A stretch of 64,000 nt of DNA from Rhizobiales bacterium CCH10-E5 (GCA_001556125.1 LSIG01000136.1:1-64000), one strand, 5' to 3'. Counted from the stretch's first letter, positions 43,944 through 53,704 are shown. Numbers and translations are program-made. The notes: a model not told the origin generated them from the sequence alone.

Positions 43944-44577
43944 GGCACAACACCGTATCCTCACCGGCAAGGTCGTGATCGCGACCCACAACAAGGGCAA
44001 GCTCGTCGAGATGCGCGAGCTGATGGCGCCGTTCGGGATCGAGCTGGTCTCGGCCGGGGACCTCGGCCTGCCCGAGCCCGACGAGACCGGCTACATGTTC
44101 TCCGAGAACGCCGCGATCAAGGCGCATGCGGCGGCGACAGCCTCAGGCCTGCCGGCGCTGGCGGACGATTCCGGACTTTGCGTCGACGCGCTGGACGGCG
44201 CACCGGGCCTGTTCTCGGCGAACTGGGCCGGGCCGGGCAAGGACTTCAAGCCGGCGATGGCGCGCGTGCTGGCCGAGATGGCCAAGCGCGGCGCGACGGC
44301 GCCGGAGCAGCGCAAAGCGCATTTCGTCTCGGCGCTGGTGATCGCCTGGCCGGACGGCCATGAGGAGCTGTTCGAGGGGCGCGTCCATGGCCGCATCGTC
44401 GACGCCCCGCGCGGGACGGGCGGCTTCGGCTACAACCCGATCTTCCAGCCCGACGGCTACGACGTGACCTTCGCGGAGATGACCAGCACCGTGAAGAGCG
44501 GCGTGGATGACGCGCTGTCGCATCGGGCCAAAGCCTTCAAGCTGCTGGCGGCCGCCTGCCTCAGGGCTCCGGCGTGA
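43939..44577 (+). CDS. rdgB: Inosine/xanthosine triphosphate pyrophosphatase (RdgB/HAM1)
   Basis: The product is 212 aa. KVVIATHNKGKLVEMREL is the substrate-binding start, followed by ADDSGLCVDALDGAPGLFSANWAG with the metal-binding Asp pair and GTGGFGYNPIF near the C-terminus. It removes non-canonical purine nucleotides such as dITP from the pool. The chosen ATG lies in the right arm of palindrome 3. Its stop overlaps the GTG start of hemW by four bases. Confidence 0.97.
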   Translation: MTAQHRILTGKVVIATHNKGKLVEMRELMAPFGIELVSAGDLGLPEPDETGYMFSENAAIKAHAAATASGLPALADDSGLCVDALDGAPGLFSANWAGPGKDFKPAMARVLAEMAKRGATAPEQRKAHFVSALVIAWPDGHEELFEGRVHGRIVDAPRGTGGFGYNPIFQPDGYDVTFAEMTSTVKSGVDDALSHRAKAFKLLAAACLRAPA

Positions 44578-45773
44578 GCGGCGCGGCCGTCCTCGCGCCG
44601 GCATCCCCGACCCTGCATCCGACTGCGGATGCGGGCTTCGCCGTCTATGTGCACTGGCCGTTCTGCCTGGCCAAATGCCCCTATTGCGACTTCAACAGCC
44701 ATGTCCGGCTGCAGCCGCCCGACCAGGCCCGCTATGTCGCGGCTTTCCGGCGCGAGATCGCCCATCGGGCCGCGCTGGCGCCGGGGCGGACCGTCACCTC
44801 GATCTTCTTCGGCGGCGGCACGCCCTCGCTGATGGAGGGCCGCACCGTCGGTGCGATCCTCGACGCCATCGGCGAGGCCTGGGCGATCGACCCGCATTGC
44901 GAGGTCTCGCTCGAGGCCAACCCGACCAGCGTCGAGGCCGGGCGCTTCGCCGATTTCAGGGCGGCCGGCGTCAATCGCGTCTCGCTCGGCGTGCAGGCGC
45001 TCAACGATGCCGATCTCAAAACGCTCGGGCGGATGCATTCGACGCGCGAGGCGCTCGACGCCGTCGCGATCGCGCGCCGCTACTTCGAGCGCTATTCCTT
45101 CGACCTGATCTATGCCCGCTCGCCGGAGCAGACGCCGGCCGCGTGGCGGGCCGAGCTGGAGCTGGCGATCAGCCATGCCGCCGAGCATCTCTCACTCTAC
45201 CAGCTCACGATCGAGCCCGACACGATGTTCGAGCGGTTGTTCAAGGCCGGCAAGCTCGCCGTGCCGGACCATGAGGCGGGCGCTGCGCTCTACGAGATCA
45301 CGCAGGAGATTACGGCCAAGCATGGCCTGCCGGTCTACGAGATCTCCAACCATGCTCGTCCCGGCGCGGAATGTCGGCACAACCTCGTCTACTGGCGCTA
45401 TGGCGAATATGCCGGCATCGGCCCCGGCGCGCATGGGCGGCTGGTGACCGACGAGGGGCGGATGGCCCATTCGACCGAGAAGCGGCCCGAGGCCTGGCTC
45501 GAGCGCGTCGAGGCGGGCGGCCAGGCGCTCATCGAGAACGAGCGGCTCAATGCCGAGGCGCAGGGCGACGAATATCTGCTGATGGGGCTGCGGCTGGTCG
45601 AGGGCATCGACCCCGCCGTGTTCAGGGCGCTGTCAGGCCGCGCGCTCAACGAGCGGCGGGTCACCAGCCTCGTGCTCGACCGGCTGCTCGTCCGCAAGCC
45701 CGGCGGCAAGCTCGCCTGCACGCCGGAGGGCGCGCTGGTGCTGGACGCGGTGGTGGCGGATCTGGCGGCGTAA
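44574..45773 (+). CDS. hemW: Haem chaperone / radical SAM protein HemW
   Basis: The product is 399 aa with a GTG start overlapping rdgB. The radical SAM cluster motif is WPFCLAKCPYCDF, Cys-x3-Cys-x2-Cys. Unlike true HemN, no extra N-terminal conserved HemN-only Cys is present, which agrees with HemW. SIFFGGGTPSLM and VSLEANPTS follow as in the family. HemW binds haem and delivers it to respiratory enzymes. It is followed by an operator-like palindrome and the HigBA module. Confidence 0.95.
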   Translation: MSGAAVLAPASPTLHPTADAGFAVYVHWPFCLAKCPYCDFNSHVRLQPPDQARYVAAFRREIAHRAALAPGRTVTSIFFGGGTPSLMEGRTVGAILDAIGEAWAIDPHCEVSLEANPTSVEAGRFADFRAAGVNRVSLGVQALNDADLKTLGRMHSTREALDAVAIARRYFERYSFDLIYARSPEQTPAAWRAELELAISHAAEHLSLYQLTIEPDTMFERLFKAGKLAVPDHEAGAALYEITQEITAKHGLPVYEISNHARPGAECRHNLVYWRYGEYAGIGPGAHGRLVTDEGRMAHSTEKRPEAWLERVEAGGQALIENERLNAEAQGDEYLLMGLRLVEGIDPAVFRALSGRALNERRVTSLVLDRLLVRKPGGKLACTPEGALVLDAVVADLAA

Positions 45774-45776
45774 AGC

Positions 45777-45803
45777 GTAAAGCCTCGCTTTACGAAGCGA
45801 GGC
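45777..45803 (+). promoter_or_regulatory. Operator-like palindrome and overlapping hairpin upstream of higBA
   Basis: GTAAAGC-CTC-GCTTTAC (45777-45793) is a perfect 7-bp palindrome. It overlaps a second perfect inverted repeat, GCCTCGCTT-TACG-AAGCGAGGC (45782-45803). A TTATAT -10-like box lies just after. The position, 33-49 bases before higB, is as expected for HigA autoregulation; the second hairpin may instead end hemW transcription. Confidence 0.55.
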
Positions 45804-45825
45804 CGGGCTGTTATATGGTCCGGCA

Positions 45826-46116
45826 ATGCGGATCCGGAATGTCAGGCACAGGGGCTTGCGCCGGCTGGTCGAGGCGGACGATGCGTCGGGCCTTCAGCCG
45901 CAGGTCGTCGACAAGCTCCGCAAGATGATCGCCTTCCTGCAGGACATGCAGGGAGCTGACGAGCTTCGTATCTTTCCGAGCTGGAAGGTGCACCTGCTGA
46001 CGGGCGACCGGAAGGGTGTCTGGAGCCTGTTCGTGACGAAGAACTGGCGCCTGACCTTCCGTATCGAACAAAACGACATCGAAATCATCGATCTGGATTA
46101 TGAGGATTACCACTGA
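45826..46116 (+). CDS. higB: HigB-type RelE/ParE-superfamily toxin
   Basis: The product is 96 aa. It begins MRIRNVRHRGLRRLVEADDASG, and has KLRKMIAFLQDMQG, WKVHLLTGDRKGVWSLFVTKNWRLTFRI and a final strand DIEIIDLDYEDYH, the compact RelE-like fold of HigB. HigB cuts mRNA on the ribosome. As usual for HigBA, the toxin precedes the antitoxin; the stop shares bases with the higA start at 46116. Confidence 0.93.
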   Translation: MRIRNVRHRGLRRLVEADDASGLQPQVVDKLRKMIAFLQDMQGADELRIFPSWKVHLLTGDRKGVWSLFVTKNWRLTFRIEQNDIEIIDLDYEDYH

Positions 46117-46445
46117 TGGATGATGAAACCGCTCCCCGGGAGGGCTACCGGCTGAAAGCCCCGCCGCATGTCGGAAGCTTCCTCAAGACCGAAATCATCG
46201 AGCCCGCCGAATTGTCGGTGACGGCAGCCGCGGCCGTTCTGGGCGTCACGCGCCCGGCCCTGTCCGCCCTCCTGAACGGGCGCGCTGCGCTCTCCGCAGA
46301 GATGGCGCTGCGTTTCGAGAAGGCCTTTGGGCTGTCCATGGACACGCTGATGCGCATGCAGAACAGTTTCGACATCGCCCAGGCGCGCAAGCGCGCGGGC
46401 AGCATCGACGTCAAGCCCTTCGTGCCTGCACCGAAAGCCGCCTGA
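46116..46445 (+). CDS. higA: HigA-type antitoxin (XRE-family HTH)
   Basis: The product is 109 aa. HTH region ELSVTAAAAVLGVTRPALSALLNGRAALSAEMALRFEKAFG is the HigA core. The antitoxin binds HigB and represses the operon through the upstream palindrome. The C-terminal end carries a Lys- and Pro-rich tail (VKPFVPAPKAA). It is convergent with the next gene. Confidence 0.93.
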   Translation: MDDETAPREGYRLKAPPHVGSFLKTEIIEPAELSVTAAAAVLGVTRPALSALLNGRAALSAEMALRFEKAFGLSMDTLMRMQNSFDIAQARKRAGSIDVKPFVPAPKAA

Positions 46446-46454
46446 CGACGGCGA

Positions 46455-47663
46455 CTACTGCGTGCGCGGCCCGAGATCGCGCGGGGCGGCGTTGACGGTG
46501 ACGATCTGGCCGTTGCGCAGTTCGAGCACGGCGAGCCCGCGGTCGTTCTGGCCGTCCGGGCGGAAGCGGAAGACGCCGTCGGCGCCCGCGAAGCCCGAGG
46601 CGTTGGTCAGCACCGATTCCGAGAAGCGCTGCGACCCTTGCGTGCGCGCCAGCGCGGCCGCCAGCGAGACCGCGTCATAGGCGAGCGTCGCGGTGCGGGT
46701 CGGGGCGCTGTTGAAGCGCGTCTGATAGCGGCCAGCGAAGGCGTTGAAGCCGGCGGTATCGGGGGAGGCGAACCAGCCGCCCTGGATCGCCGGGACGCGC
46801 GCGACATTGGCGTCGTTCCAGACGCCGGTGCCGAGCGGCTTGACCTTGGCGGGGTCGTAGCCCGCCTGCTGCAAAGCGAGGCCGAGCGCCGGCATGGTGT
46901 CGGCGGCGGCGGGCACGAAGAGCGCATCGGCCTGCTGCAGGGCCGGAACCAGGCGCTTCGCCGCGGCGGCCATGGAATTGGAATCCGGCGAGAAGCGCTC
47001 GATCACGACGACGCGGCCGCCGCGTCCGGCGACCGCCTGCTGGAACGCGGCCTCGACGACCTTGCCATAGGCGGTGTCCGGCACGAGGGCGGCGAAGGAT
47101 TTGCGGCCCTGCTGCGAGGCATAGGCGATGACGCGGTTGACGTCGTTCTCGGGCGGGAAGGACAGCAGATAGATGCCGCGGCCGGCGACATTGGTGTCGC
47201 TGGAAAAGGCGATGACCGGGCGGTTGGCAGCGCGCGCGACCTGGCCGGCGGCCTGAACGGACGGTGCAAACAGCGGGCCGATGATGAGTTCGGCGCCCTC
47301 GGCGATCGCCTCCTGCGCGGCGGCCTGCGCGCCCTCGGGCGTGCCGCGGTCATCCTTCACCAGCAGCGTCAGATCGGCATTGGGGAACTCGGAGAGCGCC
47401 ATCTCGGCCGCGTTCTTCAGCGAATTGCCGACGACGGCGCCCTGGCCTTCCGCGGTCAGCGGCAGGATCAACCCGACCTTGACCTTGCCTGTGCCGATCG
47501 TCTGACCCGTGCTCTGCGCGGGCTGCGCCTGCGGCGAAGCGGCATCGAAGCCCGGCAGCCCGCTCGGCCCGCCACTGCAGGCTGCCAGAGACAGGCAGGC
47601 GAGCGCCGCCAGCGAGGTCAGGCTGCGGCGGCTGATCGATTCCCTGAGCGGATGACGCGACAC
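46455..47663 (-). CDS. LpoA-like / branched-chain-type periplasmic-binding lipoprotein (penicillin-binding protein activator)
   Basis: The product is 402 aa. The signal peptide ends in a lipobox (LACLSLAACSGG), so it is a lipoprotein. The mature part is a periplasmic-binding-protein type I fold: VKVGLILPLTAEGQGAVVGNSLKNAAEMALSEF, then LIIGPLFAPSV and VIAFSSDTNVAGRGIYLL. In alphaproteobacteria such proteins next to rsmI are annotated as penicillin-binding protein activators (LpoA C-terminal-like), here without the TPR N-terminus. It is divergent from rsmI, as is common. Confidence 0.85.
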   Translation of the reverse strand: MSRHPLRESISRRSLTSLAALACLSLAACSGGPSGLPGFDAASPQAQPAQSTGQTIGTGKVKVGLILPLTAEGQGAVVGNSLKNAAEMALSEFPNADLTLLVKDDRGTPEGAQAAAQEAIAEGAELIIGPLFAPSVQAAGQVARAANRPVIAFSSDTNVAGRGIYLLSFPPENDVNRVIAYASQQGRKSFAALVPDTAYGKVVEAAFQQAVAGRGGRVVVIERFSPDSNSMAAAAKRLVPALQQADALFVPAAADTMPALGLALQQAGYDPAKVKPLGTGVWNDANVARVPAIQGGWFASPDTAGFNAFAGRYQTRFNSAPTRTATLAYDAVSLAAALARTQGSQRFSESVLTNASGFAGADGVFRFRPDGQNDRGLAVLELRNGQIVTVNAAPRDLGPRTQ

Positions 47664-47853
47664 GGGCGATCTCCAGATCTCGCTCCGGACGGCAGCAGGC
47701 CCGCCCGGCGTTACAGTCCCCCGACCGTGGGGATTCTCCTGCCAGTGCGGCAGGGTATTTTCAAGTTGTTAACTCTGAGTTGCGGTCGCGGGCGACGCAG
47801 CCGCCCGCCCGCACGGATGGCGCAGCGGCGGCGGCTGTGGCAGGTTCGCGGCC

Positions 47854-48774
47854 ATGTCGACGCCGACCCCTGCCCCCGCCGCGCCGCGCGCCCCCAGCTA
47901 CACCGCCTTCGGGATCAAAGCGGAGGCGGAAGCGCTGGCGCCGGGGCTGCACATCGTCGCCACGCCGATCGGCAATCTGCGCGACATCTCGTTTCGCGCG
48001 CTGGCGACGCTGGCGGCGGCGGATGCGATCCTGGCGGAGGACACGCGGACCTCGAAGACGCTGCTGGCGCATTACGGCATCTCGACGCCGCTCTACCCCT
48101 ATCACGAGCATAATGCCGAGCAGATGCGGCCCAAGATCCTCGGCAAGCTGCGCGAGGGCGGCAAGCTCGCTTTGATCTCCGATGCGGGGACGCCGCTCGT
48201 CTCCGACCCCGGCTACAAGCTAGTGGCGGAGGTCGTCGCGGAGGGGTTGCCGGTCACCGGCATTCCCGGCCCCTCCGCCGTGCTGGCGGCGCTGGTGCTG
48301 GCGGGCCTGCCGACGGACCGCTTCTTCTTCGAGGGCTTCCTGCCGCCCAAGGCGGCGGCGCGGCGGGGGCGGCTGACCGAGTTGGCCGCCATCCCCGGGA
48401 CGCTCGTCTTCTTCGAATCGCCGCGACGTCTGGCCGAGATGCTGTCGGATGCGGCTGCCGTCCTCGGCGAGCGCCCCGGCGCCGTCGCGCGCGAGCTGAC
48501 CAAGTTCTACGAGACCGTGAGGCGCGGGGCCCTGTCGACGCTGGCGGCGCATTACGAGGGCGAGGAAGAGGCGCGCGGCGAGATCGTCGTCGTGATCGGC
48601 CCGCCCGGCGCCGAGACGGAAGCGGCTGCCGGCGACACGATCGGCGAACGCCTGCGGATCGCGCTCGCCGAGCTCTCGCTGAAGGAGGCGGTCGCGCAGG
48701 TCGCGGCCGAGACCGGCCAGCCGCGGCGCAAGGTCTATGCCCGCGCGCTGGAGCTGACGCGCGAGGAGCCGTGA
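47854..48774 (+). CDS. rsmI: 16S rRNA 2'-O-ribose C1402 methyltransferase (RsmI)
   Basis: The product is 306 aa. The N-terminal half keeps [35 protein letters not shown], and the SAM site region [17 protein letters not shown]. RsmI methylates C1402 of 16S rRNA. It overlaps yraN by four bases, the typical rsmI-yraN-gshB order (interrupted here by a MazF/MazE pair). Confidence 0.96.
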   Translation: MSTPTPAPAAPRAPSYTAFGIKAEAEALAPGLHIVATPIGNLRDISFRALATLAAADAILAEDTRTSKTLLAHYGISTPLYPYHEHNAEQMRPKILGKLREGGKLALISDAGTPLVSDPGYKLVAEVVAEGLPVTGIPGPSAVLAALVLAGLPTDRFFFEGFLPPKAAARRGRLTELAAIPGTLVFFESPRRLAEMLSDAAAVLGERPGAVARELTKFYETVRRGALSTLAAHYEGEEEARGEIVVVIGPPGAETEAAAGDTIGERLRIALAELSLKEAVAQVAAETGQPRRKVYARALELTREEP

Positions 48775-49151
48775 CAGGCGAGGCCCGCAGCCGCCGCGCG
48801 CGCCGCTCCGGCATCACCGGGCAGCGCGCGGAGTGGCTCGCGATCCTCTGGCTCGGCCTGAAGGGCTATCGTCCGCTGGCGCGACGGTTCGGCGGCAAGG
48901 GCGGCGAGATCGACCTGATCGTGAAGCGCGGCCGCACCATCGCCTTCGTCGAGGTCAAGGCGCGCGGGGCGTTGGACGAGGCCCTGATCGCGATCACCCC
49001 CGAAAAGCACAGGCTGGTCGAGCTGCGGATCCGCCAATGGCTGGCACAGAACCCCTGGGCGATGGCGCATCACCTGCGCGCCGACGCCGTCTTTCTCGCT
49101 CCTTGGCGCTGGCCGCGCCATGTTCCGGCGGTGGCCGAACTGGGGCTGTAG
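48771..49151 (+). CDS. YraN/UPF0102 family nuclease-like protein
   Basis: The product is 126 aa with a GTG start overlapping rsmI. The PD-(D/E)XK-type core is visible: [30 protein letters not shown] (E, D, E-x-K), followed by [21 protein letters not shown]. The family is widespread and presumed to act on DNA, but its precise role is not settled. It is convergent with the MazF-type toxin gene. Confidence 0.92.
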   Translation: MTGEARSRRARRSGITGQRAEWLAILWLGLKGYRPLARRFGGKGGEIDLIVKRGRTIAFVEVKARGALDEALIAITPEKHRLVELRIRQWLAQNPWAMAHHLRADAVFLAPWRWPRHVPAVAELGL

Positions 49152-49168
49152 CCCTCACGCCGCCGCGA

Positions 49169-49501
49169 TCAGAGGTCGTCGGCCGCACCGATCAACGAGG
49201 TCAGCATCAGCGTGAGTTTGGCCAGTTGTTCGGGCTCGAGTGAACCTATCGCTGTTCCAACCTTGTTGCGAGCGACCGCCATGACCTTGTCCGCCATGAT
49301 GTCCGACGGGTGGCGCAGGCCGTTGCGCAGCGAGGGATCGACGGGCAGGCGATACAGCGGCAGATCACGCCGGTTCGTCGTCGACAGGCAAACCAGGACG
49401 CTGTCCGTGGCAGGCAGCCGATCCGACTGGATGACGATCGCTGGCCTCGGCTTGCCGTAATCGCCCGGAAGCGCCACGGTGACGACATCCCCCCGTTTCA
49501 A
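49169..49501 (-). CDS. mazF: MazF/PemK-family endoribonuclease toxin
   Basis: The product is 110 aa. It has the PemK/MazF barrel: MKRGDVVTVALPGDYGKPRPAIVIQSD, then VLVCLSTTNRRDLPLYRLPVD and HPSDIMADKVMAVARNKVGTAIGSL. The RPA motif and the strand IMADKVMAV are characteristic. MazF toxins cut mRNA at short sequences. The antitoxin gene lies just upstream (14 bases), the usual order for MazE-MazF. The pair sits between yraN and gshB, which are neighbours in other species. Confidence 0.92.
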   Translation of the reverse strand: MKRGDVVTVALPGDYGKPRPAIVIQSDRLPATDSVLVCLSTTNRRDLPLYRLPVDPSLRNGLRHPSDIMADKVMAVARNKVGTAIGSLEPEQLAKLTLMLTSLIGAADDL

Positions 49502-49515
49502 CGCAGCCAGCCGGC

Positions 49516-49794
49516 TCAGGATCGCGTCAGCTTGGCGGAGCCGGGAGGTGGCCCCTCCGGCCCCCAGTCATAAGGCTCCAGGTTCCAATCAGCCGTCGCG
49601 GCCTCGATGAAGGCGAGCGTTTCGGTCTCTTCCGGAGCGCCCCGCAGCAAGGCCGCCTGCCGTGCCGCTTCCTCGGCGAAGCCGGGCGCGTTGACGTCGG
49701 GCACCCAGATCCGCAGCAGCTTGAGCCCTTGCTTCTTTTTGGCCGCGCGGTAACGGGCGAACTTGCTTTGAACGGCGCTCGCTACGCGGGACAT
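49516..49794 (-). CDS. MazE-like antitoxin (DUF3018 family)
   Basis: The product is 92 aa from the ATG at 49794. It has KFARYRAAKKKQGLKLLRIWVPDVNAPGFAEEAARQAALL, the DUF3018/antitoxin MazE-family pattern: a basic start, RIWVPDV strand and helix. The N-terminal part is likely DNA-binding; the C-terminal acidic and aromatic tail (WNLEPYDWGPEGP) likely covers the toxin. It heads the operon, with a perfect palindrome at 49832-49845. Confidence 0.9.
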   Translation of the reverse strand: MSRVASAVQSKFARYRAAKKKQGLKLLRIWVPDVNAPGFAEEAARQAALLRGAPEETETLAFIEAATADWNLEPYDWGPEGPPPGSAKLTRS

Positions 49795-49831
49795 TGTGGC
49801 CTCCAATCGCCGTGGCGACGATGCCGATGAC

Positions 49832-49845
49832 GGTAGCGCGCTACC
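49832..49845. promoter_or_regulatory. Operator-like palindrome upstream of the mazE/mazF pair
   Basis: GGTAGCGCGCTACC is a perfect 14-bp palindrome, centred about 45 bases upstream of the mazE-like start. It is in the usual place for antitoxin binding and autoregulation. Confidence 0.5.
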
Positions 49846-49974
49846 CGGATGCGGTCAATCTGGCGACCGGATGCTTATCGCCTCGCCGGCATCACGCCGG
49901 CCATGCGGTTACGCCCCCTTGCCGATGCGGGGGAGACCGGTCGATAAGGTCGCTCCAGAACCGGAGCGCATATC

Positions 49975-50925
49975 ATGACCCTCAGCGTCGCCATCCAGAT
50001 GGACCCGATCGAGCGCCTGCGGGTCGCCGGCGACACCGGCTTCGCGCTGATGCTCGAGGCGCAGGCGCGCGGGCATACGCTGTTCACCTACACGCCCGAC
50101 AAGCTCTCGATGCGCGACGGCAAGGTCACGGCGCCGATCCGCCCCGTCACCGTCCGCGACGTCGAGGGGGACCATTTCACGGCCGGCGCCGAGGTCCGCA
50201 CCGATCTCTCGACGCTCGACGTCGTGCTGCTGCGGCAGGACCCGCCCTTCGACATGGCCTATGTCTCGACCACGCATATGCTGGAGCGCATCCACCCGAA
50301 GACGCTGGTGGTCAACGACCCCTTCCATGTCCGCAATGCGCCCGAGAAGATCTTCGTCACGCATTTCCCGGAGCTGATGCCGCCGACGCTGATCACCCGC
50401 GACAAAGCCGAGATCGAGGCCTTCCGCGACGAATTCGGCGAGATCGTGATGAAGCCGCTCTACGGCCATGGCGGCGCGACCGTGTTCAAGACCAGCAAGG
50501 ACGACCCGAATTTCGGCTCGCTCTATGATCTCTTCGCCAATCTCTTCCGCGAGCCCTGGGTGGCGCAGGCCTTCATCAAGGAGATCTCGGAAGGCGACAA
50601 GCGCATCATCCTGATCAATGGCGAGGCGGCGGGCGCGGTCAACCGCGTGCCGGCGGTCGGCGATCTGCGCGCCAACATGGTGCGCGGCGGCGCGGCGCGG
50701 CCGACCGACCTCTCGCCCAAGGAGCGCGAGATCTGCGAGGCGATCGGCCCTTCGCTGCGCGAGCGCGGCCTGCTGCTGGTCGGCATCGACGTGATCCACG
50801 GCAAGCTGACCGAGATCAACGTCACGGCGCCAACCGGCGTGCGGGCGATCAAGAAGCTCGGCGGGCCGGATCTGGCGGCGCAGCTCTTCGACGTGATCGA
50901 GAGCAAGGTCGCTGCTCGCGGCTGA
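49975..50925 (+). CDS. gshB: Glutathione synthetase
   Basis: The product is 316 aa. It is the bacterial ATP-grasp glutathione synthetase: [26 protein letters not shown] at the start, [22 protein letters not shown] (substrate), [13 protein letters not shown] (ATP-binding loop) and the metal-ligand site [11 protein letters not shown]. It joins gamma-glutamylcysteine and glycine. The protein is full length. It lies after the MazF/MazE pair in the same direction as rsmI and yraN. Confidence 0.97.
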   Translation: MTLSVAIQMDPIERLRVAGDTGFALMLEAQARGHTLFTYTPDKLSMRDGKVTAPIRPVTVRDVEGDHFTAGAEVRTDLSTLDVVLLRQDPPFDMAYVSTTHMLERIHPKTLVVNDPFHVRNAPEKIFVTHFPELMPPTLITRDKAEIEAFRDEFGEIVMKPLYGHGGATVFKTSKDDPNFGSLYDLFANLFREPWVAQAFIKEISEGDKRIILINGEAAGAVNRVPAVGDLRANMVRGGAARPTDLSPKEREICEAIGPSLRERGLLLVGIDVIHGKLTEINVTAPTGVRAIKKLGGPDLAAQLFDVIESKVAARG

Positions 50926-50948
50926 ACGCCGGGTGCGCGTCAGCCGCC

Positions 50949-52673
50949 TCAGCCCTTGACGAAGCCCTTCCAGCAGGGGCCGAGCGGGATCTCGCGGCGG
51001 CCCGTCATGGCAGGCTGATAGACCCGGTGCAGCGCCTGGTTGGCGACCGTGACAGGGCAGAGCGGCAGCAGGATGAGATCGGCCGCGGCCACCGCCGCCA
51101 GCGCCTCGGCGTCCGGCTCCGGCACGGCGCGGAAGGGATCGGCCCCGATCGCGATGTGGCGCACGCTGGAACGCTTCATCAGCGCCGGGAAGGGGTTGAC
51201 GAAGTTCAGGCTCATGATTGTGTCGAAACGCGTGCCGGTCCGCGCCTCATGGGCGAGGATCGCGGCAATGCCGGCGTCGATCGCCATCAGCCAGCCGAGC
51301 TGGAAATCGAGTTCGGAATAGAGCGTCTGGCTCGGCAGGATCTGCTGGGCCGCGATGGCCTCGTAGGTGTCGGTCGAGGCGGCGTAGATCGCCTGCATCT
51401 TGCCGGCCCGGCCGACCACCTCGACATGCTGCGAGACGCGCCCGAGCGCGCCAAGATGATCGTTGGGCAGGGCGATGTAGTTGCTCTGGGCAAGCAAAGT
51501 ACGGCCCGCGCGCTGCAGAACGGTCATGGCGGGCGGGATCGCGGTCGCGGCCACCAGCGCCAGTACCAGAAAGCGCCCGGGCCGAGCGTCCTGCACCCGG
51601 CGCAGCAGGATCCGCAGCAGCACCGGCCAGGCGAAGACGAAGGCGAGCCCGCCGGTGTTCTGCGTCTCCAGGAACAGTCCCGCCGCCATGGTCACGGCGA
51701 GCCAGGCCTCGTCCCGGTCGCAGAGCGCGTGGAGGGAGGCGGCCGACCGCTCCCGCACGAGGCGGCGCAGCCCCTGCACCCACTCGCTGCGGCCGATCCA
51801 GGCCAGAGCGAGGATCAGCGCGCCGCCTGCGGCAACGATGTCGAGATGCAGCGAACCGGCCTGCAGGAAACGCGGCAGGATGCCACCCGCATTGATCCGC
51901 AGCAGCGCGAGGATGCTCTCCGCATAGGCGCTGACGAGGCCACCGGAGAGTTCGAGGCCGGCCAGCATGAGCAGACCGCCGAGGGCCGCGAACAGGCCGA
52001 GGCGCCAGTCGAGGCGCCCCGCCAGCAGCCCGTAGGCCAAGACCAATCCCCCGGCGAGGAAGCCCGTGATCTTGATCAGCAGCAGCGCCAGCATGCACCA
52101 GAGCAGGACTCCTGCGCGCAGCGTTCGACCCGGCAGGACGAAGAGCGCCGAGACGAGCACATAGAGCACGATACTGGCCTGGCGGTTGTAGATGCCGAAG
52201 CCGTCCAGTCCCGGGAAGAAGGAATGCTGCTCGACATTCACCGGCAGGATCTGGAAGACGAGATAGGGCAGCAGCAGGCCCAGTGCGAGCCGACGCGAGC
52301 GCCGGTCCGCCGCGATCAGCACCAGCGCCATGGGCGGTGCCGTGATCAGAAACAGCGACCATTGCGCCGTCATGAGCGGGTGCGCCTGCGGGAAAAGCTG
52401 GTCGAGCCCGGCATAGAGCCAGTAGCCGAGCGGACCGACCGGCGTCAGGAAATCGAGCAGCGGAACCTGCCCCTCGGCGATGCGACGTGCGGCGTCGACA
52501 TAGAGCACCAGGTCCCAATACATCGCGCCGAGCGGCAGGACGAGCGGGCGCGTCAGCAGCCAGATACAGAGGATGAGAGCCGCGGCGAGCAGCAGCTGGG
52601 GCAGCCAGGGGATGCGCCGTCCGGCCGTACCGGCTGGCGCGGCGCGCAATGGTGTCTCGGCCTGCATCGGCAC
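50949..52673 (-). CDS. Multi-pass membrane protein, possibly GT-C glycosyltransferase-like
   Basis: The product is 574 aa with about ten hydrophobic helices in the first 420 residues and a soluble C-terminus. After the first helix comes YWDLVLYVDAARRIAEGQVPLLDFLTPVGPLGYWL, an Asp-rich first loop of the kind seen in GT-C-fold glycosyltransferases (D-x-x-x-Y-x-D-A-x-R...DF-x-TPxGP). The long C-terminal domain (IGADPFRAVPEPDAEALAA and on) is not recognised. If GT-C, it would move a sugar from a lipid carrier outside the inner membrane. It is convergent with gshB. Confidence 0.65.
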   Translation of the reverse strand: MPMQAETPLRAAPAGTAGRRIPWLPQLLLAAALILCIWLLTRPLVLPLGAMYWDLVLYVDAARRIAEGQVPLLDFLTPVGPLGYWLYAGLDQLFPQAHPLMTAQWSLFLITAPPMALVLIAADRRSRRLALGLLLPYLVFQILPVNVEQHSFFPGLDGFGIYNRQASIVLYVLVSALFVLPGRTLRAGVLLWCMLALLLIKITGFLAGGLVLAYGLLAGRLDWRLGLFAALGGLLMLAGLELSGGLVSAYAESILALLRINAGGILPRFLQAGSLHLDIVAAGGALILALAWIGRSEWVQGLRRLVRERSAASLHALCDRDEAWLAVTMAAGLFLETQNTGGLAFVFAWPVLLRILLRRVQDARPGRFLVLALVAATAIPPAMTVLQRAGRTLLAQSNYIALPNDHLGALGRVSQHVEVVGRAGKMQAIYAASTDTYEAIAAQQILPSQTLYSELDFQLGWLMAIDAGIAAILAHEARTGTRFDTIMSLNFVNPFPALMKRSSVRHIAIGADPFRAVPEPDAEALAAVAAADLILLPLCPVTVANQALHRVYQPAMTGRREIPLGPCWKGFVKG

Positions 52674-52736
52674 CCTCGCCTGCGCCTCTCCTGCAACCGG
52701 CGATAGCGGCGACGGGTTAACACTCTGCTGAGGCGG

Positions 52737-53516
52737 CTAGCCGGCGCCCGTGCCGTTCAGGCTGTTGGTCTCGTCCCAGCCATAGCGCATCGTCTCGAAG
52801 CGCATCGTCAGCGCGTCGACCAGCAGGAGCTTGCCGACCAGCGGCTCGCCGAAGCCGGTGATGGCGCGGATGACCTCCAGCGCCATCAGCGACCCCATCA
52901 CGCCCGGCAGCGCGCCGAGGATGCCGGCCTCGGCGCAGGTGGGCACGGAGCCCGGCGGCGGCACGTCCGGAAACAGGCAGCGCCAGGTCGGATTGGGCCG
53001 GCCGCCGGGGCCGGTCTCATGCGCCCGGATCGTCGTCAGCGAGCCGTCGAAGCGTCCGAGCGCGGCCATCACGACCGGCTTGCGCTCGTGGAAGCAAGCG
53101 TCGGAGACGGCATAGCGCGTCGCGAAATTGTCCGAACCCTCGGCGACGACGTCGTAGAAGGCGATCAGGGTGCGGGCGTTGTGCGGGTCGATCCGGGTGA
53201 CGTGCTCCTCGACCTCGACATGCGGGTTCAGCCGCTTGACGAAGGCCGCTGCCGCGACCGCCTTGTGCGCGCCGATGTCGTCCGTGCCATAGATCGTCTG
53301 TCGCTGCAGGTTCGACAGCGAGACGGTGTCGTCGTCGACGATGCCGATATGGCCGACGCCCGCCGCGGCGAGATACTGGATCAGCGGCGCCCCGAGGCCT
53401 CCAGCACCGACGACCAGCACCCGGGCGCGCTTGAGCTTCTGCTGGCCGGGACCGCCGATCTCCGGCAGCACCAGATGGCGCGCATAGCGCTCGACCTCGT
53501 CCTCGTTCAGGCTCAT
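52737..53516 (-). CDS. moeB: MoeB/ThiF-family adenylyltransferase
   Basis: The product is 259 aa from the ATG at 53516. It has RYARHLVLPEIGGPGQQKLKRARVLVVGAGGLGAP with the ATP loop, VDDDTVSLSNLQRQTIY with the R-finger and Asp, and DNFATRYAVSDACF. The PTCAEAGILGALPGVMGSLMALEVIR stretch has the Cys expected for MoeB or ThiF. It activates the C-terminal Gly-Gly of MoaD or ThiS. The rhodanese-like domain found in some homologues is absent. Which carrier it serves cannot be read from here. Confidence 0.9.
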   Translation of the reverse strand: MSLNEDEVERYARHLVLPEIGGPGQQKLKRARVLVVGAGGLGAPLIQYLAAAGVGHIGIVDDDTVSLSNLQRQTIYGTDDIGAHKAVAAAAFVKRLNPHVEVEEHVTRIDPHNARTLIAFYDVVAEGSDNFATRYAVSDACFHERKPVVMAALGRFDGSLTTIRAHETGPGGRPNPTWRCLFPDVPPPGSVPTCAEAGILGALPGVMGSLMALEVIRAITGFGEPLVGKLLLVDALTMRFETMRYGWDETNSLNGTGAG

Positions 53517-53704
53517 GGCGCAAGGGTTAGGCCGATCGCGCTCGCGGGGCAATCGCGCCCGCGGCAGGGCCGGACCCCGGCTGCGGCATTGCAGCGCCTC
53601 GGGCGATCCGGCGCCCACCGCCGTCTTGGCCGCGCCCGAAAGCCATGCCATCGTGTCGCCAGACGGGGCGGGCAACGCCCCCGGACATCGACAGGGGAAG
53701 TTCC